Assembly: GCF_025345615.1 (NCBI RefSeq) | Contig: NZ_JAODWD010000002.1 | Location: 310,001 to 374,000, forward strand | From: Mycobacterium deserti | Lineage (GTDB): Bacteria; Actinomycetota; Actinomycetes; Mycobacteriales; Mycobacteriaceae | DNA: 64,000 nt | Reading direction: 5' to 3' | Part shown: piece by piece, positions 16,805 through 25,982 of the stretch | How the letters are laid out: the number at the start of each line of letters is the position of its first letter | How positions within the stretch are numbered: position 1 is the first letter of the stretch | The notes under the pieces: generated by a model | Databases searched by the model: none | Told to the model about the DNA's origin: nothing | Seen by the model: only the letters and a program-made list of their open reading frames with translations | Program-made: the position numbers and the translations under genes

Positions 16805-17971
16805 CTACGACGCTACACCTTGGGATTCGCCAGATGCAGCGACGGGAGCGAACTTTCGTTCCGAAGCGGTTTCCGGCGCATCGTCGCTCGTCGCTGTCAG
16901 GAATCGGTCTGGAAGAGCGAGCTTGAAGATCGTTCTCAGCGTCAAACCATATTGACGTACAAGCGAACCCGTGGTGTAGGGCAGATCGTACTTGTCGCAT
17001 ATCGCCCGCACCCGCACCGCGATCTCGGCGTAGCGGTTACTCGGCAGGACGGGGAACAGGTGGTGCTCGATCTGGTAGCACAGGTTGCCGCTCGAAAATG
17101 CCAGCAACGGACCGGCTTTGAAATTCGCGGCCCCCAGCATCTGGCGTAGGTACCACTCGCCTCGGGTTTCCTTCTCGAGGACGTCTGCGGTGAACTTCTC
17201 CGCGCCGTCAGGAAAGTGCCCGCAGAAGATCACCACATACGTCCACAGGTTGCGCAACAGGTTGGCCACCGCGTTGGCCCCGAGCGTTCTTCGCCAGCGC
17301 CTCCCGCTCAGCGCCGGAAAGAGCACGTAGTCCTTGGCGGCTTGACGGGCGATCTTCTTGATCAGCGCCATCCTCTCCCTGTGTTGCCTTTCGGCATCAC
17401 CGGCGGAGCGGTCGCGCTCGGCGTGTACACCATGTAGACCGATGCCCAACTCGAAAATACTGGCTAACAGAAGGTTTCGAAGCGGTTGCACGAGGTGTTC
17501 AGGTCGCCACGGCACATCGCGGGTCACCCGTATCACGCCGAAGCCGAGGTCGTCGTCCACGCCGACCACGTTGCTGAACACATGGTGGCGATAGTTGTGC
17601 GAATACCGCCACTGCGACGAGACGGCGGCCATGTCCCACTCCCACGTGGTCGAGTGGATTTCCGGGTCGTTCATCCAGTCCCACTGACCGTGACTCACGT
17701 TGTGGCCGATCTCCATGTTCTCGACACACTTCGCAAATGCCAGCGACGCCGTACCCAGTAGCCACCCCGCCCGGGACCGGCTGACGCCGAGGAGCAGCCG
17801 CGCGACGAGTTCGAGCGACCTCTGGAACGCGATCGTGCGCCGAATATAGGCGGCGTCCCTCTCGCCGAGCGAGTCCTCGATGTCGCGGCGTACGTCGTCC
17901 AGTTCGGTACCCAGCGCCTCGATGTCCGCACGGCTCAGATGCGTATACGCCGCGATGTCAGCGATTGCCAA
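16805..17971 (-). CDS. Membrane-bound acyl-CoA/acyl-lipid desaturase, DesA3-like
   Basis: 388 residues. TTG start is supported by the family N-terminus (MAIADIAAYTHLSRADIE resembles DesA3 from memory). The three di-iron histidine boxes are intact: GHNVSH (His90, His94), HNYRHH (His125, His129, His130) and QIEHH (His303, His304), plus GHFPDGAEKF. It would insert a double bond (delta-9 in DesA3) into stearoyl-CoA at the membrane, feeding oleate into triacylglycerol and phospholipids. The flavin reductase partner that accompanies desA3 in M. tuberculosis is absent here, so electrons must come from elsewhere. The neighbouring WS/DGAT-like gene on the same strand fits a storage-lipid context. Confidence 0.88.
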   Translation of the reverse strand: MAIADIAAYTHLSRADIEALGTELDDVRRDIEDSLGERDAAYIRRTIAFQRSLELVARLLLGVSRSRAGWLLGTASLAFAKCVENMEIGHNVSHGQWDWMNDPEIHSTTWEWDMAAVSSQWRYSHNYRHHVFSNVVGVDDDLGFGVIRVTRDVPWRPEHLVQPLRNLLLASIFELGIGLHGVHAERDRSAGDAERQHRERMALIKKIARQAAKDYVLFPALSGRRWRRTLGANAVANLLRNLWTYVVIFCGHFPDGAEKFTADVLEKETRGEWYLRQMLGAANFKAGPLLAFSSGNLCYQIEHHLFPVLPSNRYAEIAVRVRAICDKYDLPYTTGSLVRQYGLTLRTIFKLALPDRFLTATSDDAPETASERKFAPVAASGESQGVAS

Positions 17972-18102
17972 GAGAATTCCCGTTGTTCAGTTCCGAATTG
18001 CGACGGTGGGCTCTGTTGCGAACCCGGGTAATTGCGGACCACCGGCTAATCGAAGACAGCGTGTCGGCGTATTCCCAGCCTAATGGTGGACGACTTTGCC
18101 TG

Positions 18103-19602
18103 TCACGTCGAGTAAGCCCGCGCGCGCTTGTTCCCGTGCGACGTCATCTCCGTGACCACCGACGGGCCCTCGCCGCGAGGCGACACCCCGGCAGCTGCCC
18201 GCAGCAAGCCAACCGCCTCGACGATGCCGCTTGCGACGTCGTCGACCTCGGGCACGTTGTCAGGACACGCGGATACACACAGATCCATCACATCGGCGTG
18301 CGAGGTGACGGTGATGTTCAGGCCGCAGCCCTCCGTCAGTGGTTCCGCATAGTGCATGCCGATGACTTCCGCACCGGCGCAATACGCCAGGCCCGGACGT
18401 TCCGCTGCGAACGAAACCGTCCCGTGGCACCCCGGTGAGCGCCATCGTGCCAGCCCGAGCCCGCTGTACACCTGCTTTCCCGCGAGCGTCAGCCACGGCG
18501 GCAGCAGCGACACCACGGTCGCGAAATCGACTGCGGGCATAGGGGAATCGTCGCAATCGCGGTTGTCGATGTTCATCCGCTCGGTCGCCGTATGCAGATT
18601 GGTGAGGATCTGCACCGGGTCGTCGAGCTGAACCGGCATCCGCACCTGTCCTGTCCCCAGCGCAGTCGAAACCTCGGCGGCGTCGCCGGCCGGTATCGAC
18701 AATGGGACGGCCACCAGCAGTGGCTGGTCGGGCAACACGGCGTGACGCTGCAGCCATGCCCGCAGCGACAGTGTGCATGCGGCGAGGAGGACGTTGGCGG
18801 TGCTCCCTCCGAACGCATCGCTGACCGCCTTGACGTCGGCGAGCGGTATCGACGCGAAGGCCGTCGACCGCCGCGCCGTCAACGGTCTGTTGAACACCGC
18901 GATCGGCACGGGCCCGCTCCTGGACGGGGGCGCCTGCGGCTGCTCTGGTGGCTCGGTCACCTTCTGCACCCGACGGCGTACAGCCAGCAGCGCACCGGTT
19001 ACGGCGTCGGCCATCATCCACGCGCCGGTGACCTGGTTCTCGACCGCCTCCGAGAGCGTGTCGGTGAGAAGCTCACCCATCGATGGTGTCGAGCCGAAGC
19101 CGGGCTCGGTCCGCGAGTCGCGAGCAGAGCCCGGTTCGGTGGTGGTCAGCCGGTGCCAGATCGACGGGCCGTGGCTCCCGTCGCTCAGGACCGGCGACAT
19201 CTTGATCGCCAGCGCCCAGCGGCCAAGCGTTAGACCGTCGATGCTCCACGCCTCCCACAGCGGCCGGCGCCGATCCTGGGCTTCGGCACTCAACTGCGTC
19301 ACCAAGCCGGCGAGCTCACGCCGGCCTCCCGGCGCCGGAACCGTCGCCCGGTGGATCTGCTCGCTGGGGTCGTAGTCGTCGATCTCGGCCCAGATCGGCT
19401 GGCCGACGCCGAAGGGCTTGTCGACCAGCCGACTGCGAAAGCGCGCCAGTTGCGGCAGCGACGAGGCCACCACCTCGTGAAGCCGTTCGTGGCTGAGCTG
19501 ATCGGACGCCTCGAGGACGAGCACCGCGACCGTATGCCCGGGGGTGGTCGAGGTTTGGGTGTGTAACGCCAGTGCGTCGGCGTCGGACAAGCGAGTCGTC
19601 AT
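18103..19602 (-). CDS. WS/DGAT-family acyltransferase homologue lacking the catalytic HHxxxDG histidines
   Basis: 499 residues from ATG 19602; an upstream in-frame GTG at 19641 is not needed. The wax-ester synthase/diacylglycerol acyltransferase fold is recognisable from LSDADALALHTQT at the N-terminus, FNRPLTARRSTAFA, and PVSIP-like and MPVQL segments. At the active-site position, where HHxxxDG is expected, the sequence reads MSPVLSDG (about 135-142): both histidines are replaced by Ser and Pro, while Asp-Gly is kept. It is therefore unlikely to perform standard acyl transfer and may be a structural or regulatory paralogue. An intact family member lies at the right end of this window. Upstream of a DesA3-like gene, same strand. 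Confidence 0.8.
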   Translation of the reverse strand: MTTRLSDADALALHTQTSTTPGHTVAVLVLEASDQLSHERLHEVVASSLPQLARFRSRLVDKPFGVGQPIWAEIDDYDPSEQIHRATVPAPGGRRELAGLVTQLSAEAQDRRRPLWEAWSIDGLTLGRWALAIKMSPVLSDGSHGPSIWHRLTTTEPGSARDSRTEPGFGSTPSMGELLTDTLSEAVENQVTGAWMMADAVTGALLAVRRRVQKVTEPPEQPQAPPSRSGPVPIAVFNRPLTARRSTAFASIPLADVKAVSDAFGGSTANVLLAACTLSLRAWLQRHAVLPDQPLLVAVPLSIPAGDAAEVSTALGTGQVRMPVQLDDPVQILTNLHTATERMNIDNRDCDDSPMPAVDFATVVSLLPPWLTLAGKQVYSGLGLARWRSPGCHGTVSFAAERPGLAYCAGAEVIGMHYAEPLTEGCGLNITVTSHADVMDLCVSACPDNVPEVDDVASGIVEAVGLLRAAAGVSPRGEGPSVVTEMTSHGNKRARAYST

Positions 19603-19789
19603 CAGTGTTTCTCTGATGTCGGCTGTTGTTCCAACCGGCACAGGAGGTTGAATCTCGAATCAGCGGCGACGCAATCAATAGTTCGCGCACGACATACCGC
19701 CGATCCGCCTACCCTACGCGGCTTACCCGAAGGCGACACGTCGACGACCTTCGCTCAGTTCTCATCACCATCGGCTAGCGCTTCGATAA

Positions 19790-20893
<1,104 letters not shown>

Positions 20894-20948
20894 TCATGAA
20901 TGTTTAGTTTCACGGGGAAATGAGCACTCCGCCGTAGGAATTGTGGCG

Positions 20949-20954
20949 TATAAC
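20949..20954 (+). promoter_or_regulatory. Candidate -10 element upstream of the dicarboxylate transporter
   Basis: TATAAC matches five of six bases of TATAAT and lies 26 nt before the ATG at 20981. The -35 region is poor, as is common in mycobacterial promoters. Confidence 0.35.
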
Positions 20955-20980
20955 ACAGCTGCGGCGGATGGAGCACGGCC

Positions 20981-22585
20981 ATGACCACGGACAACCCGGT
21001 CCAACGCACCGACGTCGATAAGGCACTCCTCGGGAGCGCGACGTACCGGAGTCTCGGCGAACAGAAGCTCTCGCCGCAGGAGGAACGGTTCGAGAAGGGC
21101 CGGCGCACCGTCGGCCTCTTCCTCGCCCCTCTGTTGACCGTCGTCTTCCTGATCCTGCCGATCGACATCCCGCGCGAACAGCAGGTGTTGGCCGCCGTTC
21201 TGCTGGGCGTCATCGCGCTGTGGATCAGCGAGGCGGTGCCGATCCCCATCGGCGGCCTGCTCGGCGTGGCCGTCGCCGTATTCCTCGGAGTCGCGCCGGT
21301 CGACGACGTCCTGGGTCCGTTCGGGTCGTCGACGATCTTCACGTTCATCGGGGCATTCATCCTCGCCCAGGCGATGCTCAAGCACGGCGTTGCACGGCGG
21401 TTCGCATTCCGCATCCTCTCGCTGCCCCGTGTGGGCCAGTCCACCACCGGCGTGATCCTCGCGTTCGGTGCCATCACGTGCCTGTTGTCGGCGTTCGTGT
21501 CGAATACGGCGACGGTCGCCATGCTGCTGCCCACCGCGATCGGCATCCTTTCCGTCATCGCCAAACTGCTGCAGCACCGCGGCGATGTGGAAGAGGATTT
21601 CGACCCGCAACGGCTGCGTGTCGGCTCGGCGATCATGCTGATGCTCGCCTACGGCGCCAGCGTCGGCGGCCTGTTGACGCCTGTCGGCAGCCCACCCAAC
21701 CTGATCGGCCGCGGCCTCATCGAAGAAGCCACCGGCGAGCGAATCAGCTTCGGGCAATGGATGGTGATGGCCATTCCGATCTGCTTCATCATGTTCGTGC
21801 TGCTGGCGTTCATCCTGTTGCGGCTGAACAAGCCCGAGATCAAACGAATCGATGGTGTGGCCGAGTACGTGGCAGGAGAGCGGGAGAAGCTCGGCAAACT
21901 GTCGCGGGCCGAGAAGAACACGCTTATCGCATTCGCCATCACGGTGACGCTGTGGATCACGCCCGGCATCGTGGCGCTGATCGCCGGGACCGAGTCCAGC
22001 GCATACGAGTTCATCAGCGACCGACTAGACGAAGGCGTGGTGGCGGTCTTCGGCGCGGCGCTGCTGTTCCTGCTGCCGACCGATTGGAAAGATCGCGAAT
22101 TCACGCTGCGGTGGAGTGATGCTGCCGAGATCGACTGGGGCACAATCATCCTGTTCGGCTGCGGCATCATCTTCGGCTCGCTGATCAGCTCGACGGGGCT
22201 GGCCGAGACCATCGGCACGTCGGTCAACGACGCGCTGGGCCTGTCCAGCATCGTGCCCATCACGATCTTTGCGGTGATCCTGGCGATCATCGTGTCGGAG
22301 ACGACGAGCAACACCGCGTCGGCGGCGGTGGTGGTACCCATCATCATCCCGGTCGCGATCGCCGCGGGCGTGAACCCGTTCGTGCCCGCGCTGGCGGCGA
22401 CATTCGCGGCGTCGTTCGGCTTCATGTTGCCGGTGTCGACGCCGCAGAACGCGATCGTCTACGGTTCGGGCGTCGTGAAGATCACGACGATGATCCGCTC
22501 CGGCGTCACCTTTGACATTGCCGGCGCGATCCTGATCATCATCCTGCTGCCATTGATGGTCAGCCTGCTCGGGCTGGGCACGTGA
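20981..22585 (+). CDS. DASS/SLC13-family dicarboxylate:sodium symporter
   Basis: 534 residues with a cytosolic N-terminus of about 45 residues and 11-12 hydrophobic segments. The two substrate/Na+ sites of the DASS fold are visible as internal repeats: SNTATVAMLLP with GSPPNLIG in the first half, and ETTSNTASAAVVVP with STPQNAIVYGSG in the second. It would import C4 dicarboxylates or their hydroxy derivatives (malate, tartrate). The dehydrogenase gene that follows overlaps its stop (GTGA), so uptake and first oxidation step are encoded together; this points to tartrate or D-malate rather than citrate or sulfate as substrate, which is inference from context. Confidence 0.88.
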   Translation: MTTDNPVQRTDVDKALLGSATYRSLGEQKLSPQEERFEKGRRTVGLFLAPLLTVVFLILPIDIPREQQVLAAVLLGVIALWISEAVPIPIGGLLGVAVAVFLGVAPVDDVLGPFGSSTIFTFIGAFILAQAMLKHGVARRFAFRILSLPRVGQSTTGVILAFGAITCLLSAFVSNTATVAMLLPTAIGILSVIAKLLQHRGDVEEDFDPQRLRVGSAIMLMLAYGASVGGLLTPVGSPPNLIGRGLIEEATGERISFGQWMVMAIPICFIMFVLLAFILLRLNKPEIKRIDGVAEYVAGEREKLGKLSRAEKNTLIAFAITVTLWITPGIVALIAGTESSAYEFISDRLDEGVVAVFGAALLFLLPTDWKDREFTLRWSDAAEIDWGTIILFGCGIIFGSLISSTGLAETIGTSVNDALGLSSIVPITIFAVILAIIVSETTSNTASAAVVVPIIIPVAIAAGVNPFVPALAATFAASFGFMLPVSTPQNAIVYGSGVVKITTMIRSGVTFDIAGAILIIILLPLMVSLLGLGT

Positions 22586-23628
22586 GCACCATCGCCGTCA
22601 TTCCCGGTGACGGCATCGGGCCGGAGGTGATCACGTCGGCACGCGCCGTCCTCGACGCGGTGGCCGCCAAGCACGCAATCGACTTGTCCTACACGGAGTT
22701 CGACTGGTCGTGCGAGCGCTACGCCAAAGAAGGAACGATGATGCCGGACGACGGCATCGAGACGCTACGTGGGTTCGACGCCGTCTTCCTCGGAGCTGTC
22801 GGATGGCCGGGCGTGCCGGACCACGTGTCGCTGTGGGGATTGCTCATCCCGATCCGGCGGGCGTTCCGGCAATACGTCAACCTGCGGCCGATCAAGGTGT
22901 TCAAAGGAGTGTCGAGCCCGCTGCGGTCGGCCACTGACGTCGACTTCGTCGTGGTGCGCGAAAACGTCGAGGGCGAATACAGCGAGATCGGCGGCCGGAT
23001 GAATCGCGGCTTCCCCGACGAAATGGCCGTACAGGAGTCGATTTTCACGCGTGTCGGGGTGAGCCGGATCGCCGACTATGCGTTGGAACTCGCACGAACG
23101 CGTCGCGGGTACGTCACGTCGGCGACGAAGTCGAACGGGATCGTGCACACGCTGCCGTTCTGGGACGAGGTCGTTGCGGAGCGCGCGGCGCAGTTCCCCG
23201 ACGTGAGGGTGGACCAGGAGCACATCGACGCGCTTGCGGCGAAGTTCGTGCTGCAGCCGCAGCGATTCGATGTGGTGGTGGCGTCAAACCTGTTCGGCGA
23301 CATCCTGTCTGACCTCGCAGCGGCGGTGGCCGGTTCGATTGGTATTGCGCCGTCGGCCAATCTGGATCCGACGAAGACGTATCCGTCGATGTTCGAGCCG
23401 GTGCACGGATCGGCGCCCGACATCGCGGGCAAGGGCGTGGCGAACCCCGTCGGTGCGGTGTGGTCGGCCGCGATGATGCTCAAACACCTCGGACATCCGC
23501 AAGCGGCCGCCGAGGTGGTGGCCGCGATGGAGGCGACGCTGGCGCAACCGGAGACGCGGACGGCCGACCTGGGCGGGTCGGCGTCGACGACCGAGGTGAC
23601 CGATGCGCTCGTCGCGCAGTTGAGCTGA
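22582..23628 (+). CDS. Tartrate dehydrogenase / D-malate dehydrogenase (decarboxylating), isocitrate-IPMDH family
   Basis: 348 residues from GTG 22582 overlapping the transporter stop. The beta-decarboxylating dehydrogenase fold is shown by IPGDGIGPEV at the N-terminus, the substrate region YVNLRPIKV, VVRENVEGEYSEIGG, the catalytic ATKSNGI, and the NAD site HGSAPDIAGKGVANP. The segment GWPGVPDHVSLWGLLIPIRR is characteristic of the TtuC/DmlA branch rather than of LeuB. It would oxidise tartrate or D-malate with NAD+ and decarboxylate the product. LeuB is the alternative, but the transporter partner and the DHVSLWGL motif argue against it. Confidence 0.87.
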   Translation: MSTIAVIPGDGIGPEVITSARAVLDAVAAKHAIDLSYTEFDWSCERYAKEGTMMPDDGIETLRGFDAVFLGAVGWPGVPDHVSLWGLLIPIRRAFRQYVNLRPIKVFKGVSSPLRSATDVDFVVVRENVEGEYSEIGGRMNRGFPDEMAVQESIFTRVGVSRIADYALELARTRRGYVTSATKSNGIVHTLPFWDEVVAERAAQFPDVRVDQEHIDALAAKFVLQPQRFDVVVASNLFGDILSDLAAAVAGSIGIAPSANLDPTKTYPSMFEPVHGSAPDIAGKGVANPVGAVWSAAMMLKHLGHPQAAAEVVAAMEATLAQPETRTADLGGSASTTEVTDALVAQLS

Positions 23629-23773
23629 CTCAACATTTTCTGAGCGGATTTCGTTCTGCGAGGGGCGCTATCGGCGTCTTCCCACTCTCACTATATGGCA
23701 GAGGGTGGGGCTTGCGGCAAGACCCCGAACCTGCTGCACAATCTCCCGGCCGACCAGACGCAGGAGGTTGTTG

Positions 23774-24202
23774 ATGACGAGCACACCGTTACGTTTCAAA
23801 ATGCACGAGTCGGGTGCGTACCTTCACGGCACCAAGGCCGACCTGTCGGTGGGCGACCTGCTGGTGCCCGGGCGCGAGTCGAACTACGAGGCAGGACGCA
23901 TCTCCAATCACGTCTATGTGACGCAGACATTGGACGCCGCTGTGTGGGGTGCCGAGCTGGCCGCCGGGGACGGCCGATGCCGGATCTACATCGTGGAACC
24001 CCAGGGCGCGCTGGAGGACGACCCGAATGTGACGGACAAGAAGTTCCCCGGCAATCCGACCCGCTCGTACCGCACCCGCGAGCCGGTCAAAGTCGTCGGC
24101 GAACTCACCGACTGGGTGGGCCATTCGCCCGAACAACTTCAAGCCATGCGCGACGGCCTGGCCGACCTTCAGCGCCGGGGCCTCAACGTCATCTACGACT
24201 GA
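23774..24202 (+). CDS. arr: Arr, rifamycin ADP-ribosyltransferase
   Basis: 142 residues; ATG 23774 is 6 nt after CAGGAGG, which rules out the longer upstream start at 23705. The protein reads as a close relative of M. smegmatis Arr (143 residues): ESGAYLHGTKA, the NAD-binding GRESNYEAGRISNHVYVTQT, and DDPNVTDKKFPGNPTRSY are the family hallmarks. It transfers ADP-ribose from NAD+ to the C23 hydroxyl of rifamycins and so confers intrinsic rifampicin resistance. It stands alone; the convergent PPOX gene ends 8 bp away. The 145-bp upstream region has a TATATG box at about 23693 but I could not identify a WhiB7 motif with confidence. Confidence 0.95.
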   Translation: MTSTPLRFKMHESGAYLHGTKADLSVGDLLVPGRESNYEAGRISNHVYVTQTLDAAVWGAELAAGDGRCRIYIVEPQGALEDDPNVTDKKFPGNPTRSYRTREPVKVVGELTDWVGHSPEQLQAMRDGLADLQRRGLNVIYD

Positions 24203-24209
24203 AGGCTGA

Positions 24210-24629
24210 TCACTCTTTTGAGTAGTCCGTGCTGAGCCAGCGCTTCGGCCGCATGCGGATGATCACCGACGTCGGCGTCAGGTTCTGGTCGGTGAACTCG
24301 TTGCCGGCCTGCTCGCCGAGATACCGGATCGCGATCGCGCGCACCTCGGCGTCGGTCGCCTCATCGATGCCGGTGACGTCGCCTTCGGCGGTGACGTACT
24401 TGTACGGCTGCTGCTCGTCCTGCGCGGTGATCGCAAAGCGGCCGGCGTCGCCAATCAGCTTGTGCTTGAGCGAGGTGGATTCGGTCCACAACAGCACGTC
24501 GCCCCCGGGCTCGTAGCCGTACCAGATGGGGACGCTCAGCGGCGCCCGGCCGGGCCGCTCGACCGCTATGACGCCGACGTGCAATTCGGACAAATACTGC
24601 TCGCGCTCATCGCTCGACATCGTTGGCAT
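24210..24629 (-). CDS. Pyridoxamine 5'-phosphate oxidase-family (PPOX) flavin/F420-binding protein
   Basis: 139 residues, taking ATG 24629 (MPTMSSDEREQYL); ATG 24620 is an alternative. The split-barrel fold is suggested by LSELHVGVIAVERPGRAPLS-type strands at the N-terminus, VPIWYGYEPGGDVLLWT, and KYVTAEGDVTGID. Small mycobacterial proteins of this class bind FMN or F420 and reduce or bind diverse substrates; the exact cofactor cannot be told from sequence. Divergent from the flavin monooxygenase gene 51 bp away and probably sharing a control region. The much longer open frame upstream (to 25559) is only the antisense of that monooxygenase. Confidence 0.8.
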   Translation of the reverse strand: MPTMSSDEREQYLSELHVGVIAVERPGRAPLSVPIWYGYEPGGDVLLWTESTSLKHKLIGDAGRFAITAQDEQQPYKYVTAEGDVTGIDEATDAEVRAIAIRYLGEQAGNEFTDQNLTPTSVIIRMRPKRWLSTDYSKE

Positions 24630-24680
24630 GTCGGAGGCAACCACGGTAACGAGGCTCACATTCCCCCGACTTCGCGCACA

Positions 24681-25898
24681 ATGTCGAGCGTGAGCGACAA
24701 GACGACATGCGCCGTGGTCGGAGGCGGCCCGGCGGGACTGTTCCTCGGGTTGATGTTGGCCCGTGCCGGCATCGACGTCACCGTGCTCGAGAAGCACGCC
24801 GACTTCCTGCGGGACTTCCGGGGCGACACGGTGCACCCCATCACCATGCGCCTGCTCGACGAGCTCGGACTGTTCGAGCGGTTCGACGAGCTGCCGCACA
24901 GCAAGGTCGAGACGGGCCAGTTCGACGTCGGCGGCCGTCTGGTGACGCTCGTCGATTTTCGTCGCCTCCGGCAACCGCATCCCTATGTGGCGATGGTGCC
25001 GCAATGGGACCTGCTCGATCTGATCGCTGACGCGGCGAAGGCCGAACCCACCTTCACCTTGCGCATGCAGACCGAAGTCACCGGCCTGCTTCGCGACGGC
25101 AGCAGGGTCACCGGCGTGCGCTACACAGGCCCCGACGGGCCCGGCGAGCTTCGCAGCGACCTCGTCGTCGGATGCGACGGGCGGACGTCGGCCGTTCGAC
25201 GCGACGCGGCGCTGCCGATCGACGAATTCCCAGTTCCGTTCGACGTGTGCTGGTTTCGCCTCCCCCACGATCGGGACGGGCAGTACTCGCTGATCCCGCG
25301 GACTCGCCCCGGGCGAGCGCTCATCATGATCCCGCGCGAGGGCTACTTCCAGATCGCCTACCTGATTCCGAAGGGCAGTTACGCGCAACTGTGCGAGCGG
25401 GGGCTCGACGCGTTTCATCGCGAACTCGCCGAGATGATCCCCGAGGCGTCGCCCGACACGATCACCTCGTGGGATGACGTCAAAGTTCTCGACGTCCGGC
25501 TCGACCGCCTGCGGCGGTGGCATACCGAGGGTGTGCTGTGCATCGGCGATGCCGCACATGCGATGTCACCCGTCGGCGGTGTGGGCATCAACTTGGCGAT
25601 CGCCGACGCCGTCGCCGCCGCAAGCATTCTGGCACAACCACTTCGGAACGGGCAGCTGACCAATAAGCACCTCGAAGCGGTGCGTCGGCGCCGTATCGTG
25701 CCGACCGTGGTCACGCAGACCGTGCAGCGGGTCCTGCACCGTCGAGTGTTGGATTCTGTGCTGCAGGGTGGGGTGGTGCAGCCGCCGGCGGCGCTGCTCA
25801 AGCTGGTCGACCGTCTTCCGCAGGTGACGGCGGTCCCCGCCTACATCGTCGGTGTCGGCGTACTGCCGCAACACGCGCCGGGGTTCGCCCGCCGCTAG
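24681..25898 (+). CDS. FAD-dependent aromatic monooxygenase (PHBH-type)
   Basis: 405 residues from ATG 24681. The FAD dinucleotide-binding GGGPAGLFLG (about 13-22), the DG motif region VVGCDGRTSAVR, and the second FAD motif CIGDAAHAMSPVGGVGINLA identify a group A flavoprotein hydroxylase. It would hydroxylate an aromatic or polyketide-like substrate using NAD(P)H and O2; related enzymes also inactivate antibiotics such as rifamycins and tetracyclines. Given arr 480 bp away, a role in drug modification is tempting but unsupported by any specific residue I can see. Divergent from the PPOX gene. It ends just before a 17-bp inverted repeat shared with the convergent transglutaminase-like gene. 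Confidence 0.87.
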   Translation: MSSVSDKTTCAVVGGGPAGLFLGLMLARAGIDVTVLEKHADFLRDFRGDTVHPITMRLLDELGLFERFDELPHSKVETGQFDVGGRLVTLVDFRRLRQPHPYVAMVPQWDLLDLIADAAKAEPTFTLRMQTEVTGLLRDGSRVTGVRYTGPDGPGELRSDLVVGCDGRTSAVRRDAALPIDEFPVPFDVCWFRLPHDRDGQYSLIPRTRPGRALIMIPREGYFQIAYLIPKGSYAQLCERGLDAFHRELAEMIPEASPDTITSWDDVKVLDVRLDRLRRWHTEGVLCIGDAAHAMSPVGGVGINLAIADAVAAASILAQPLRNGQLTNKHLEAVRRRRIVPTVVTQTVQRVLHRRVLDSVLQGGVVQPPAALLKLVDRLPQVTAVPAYIVGVGVLPQHAPGFARR

Positions 25899-25915
25899 CC
25901 GCCTCCCCCTGTTTC

Positions 25916-25976
25916 CGCGAACGTTCCTTACCGTTCGAAGAATCCGCGATCCCTCGAGTGGTAAGGAACGTTCGCG
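25916..25976. repeat. Perfect 17-bp inverted repeat between convergent genes
   Basis: CGCGAACGTTCCTTACC (25916-25932) pairs perfectly with GGTAAGGAACGTTCGCG (25960-25976) across a 27-base loop. It sits exactly between convergent stops at 25898 and 25983, so a bidirectional intrinsic terminator is the simplest reading, although no T-tract follows. Each arm also contains the 8-bp palindrome GAACGTTC. Confidence 0.75.
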
Positions 25977-25982
25977 CCGCCG

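Noticed and set aside
24630..25559. N-terminal extension of the PPOX frame
   Set aside because: It is antisense to the FAD monooxygenase; the PPOX family begins near ATG 24629.
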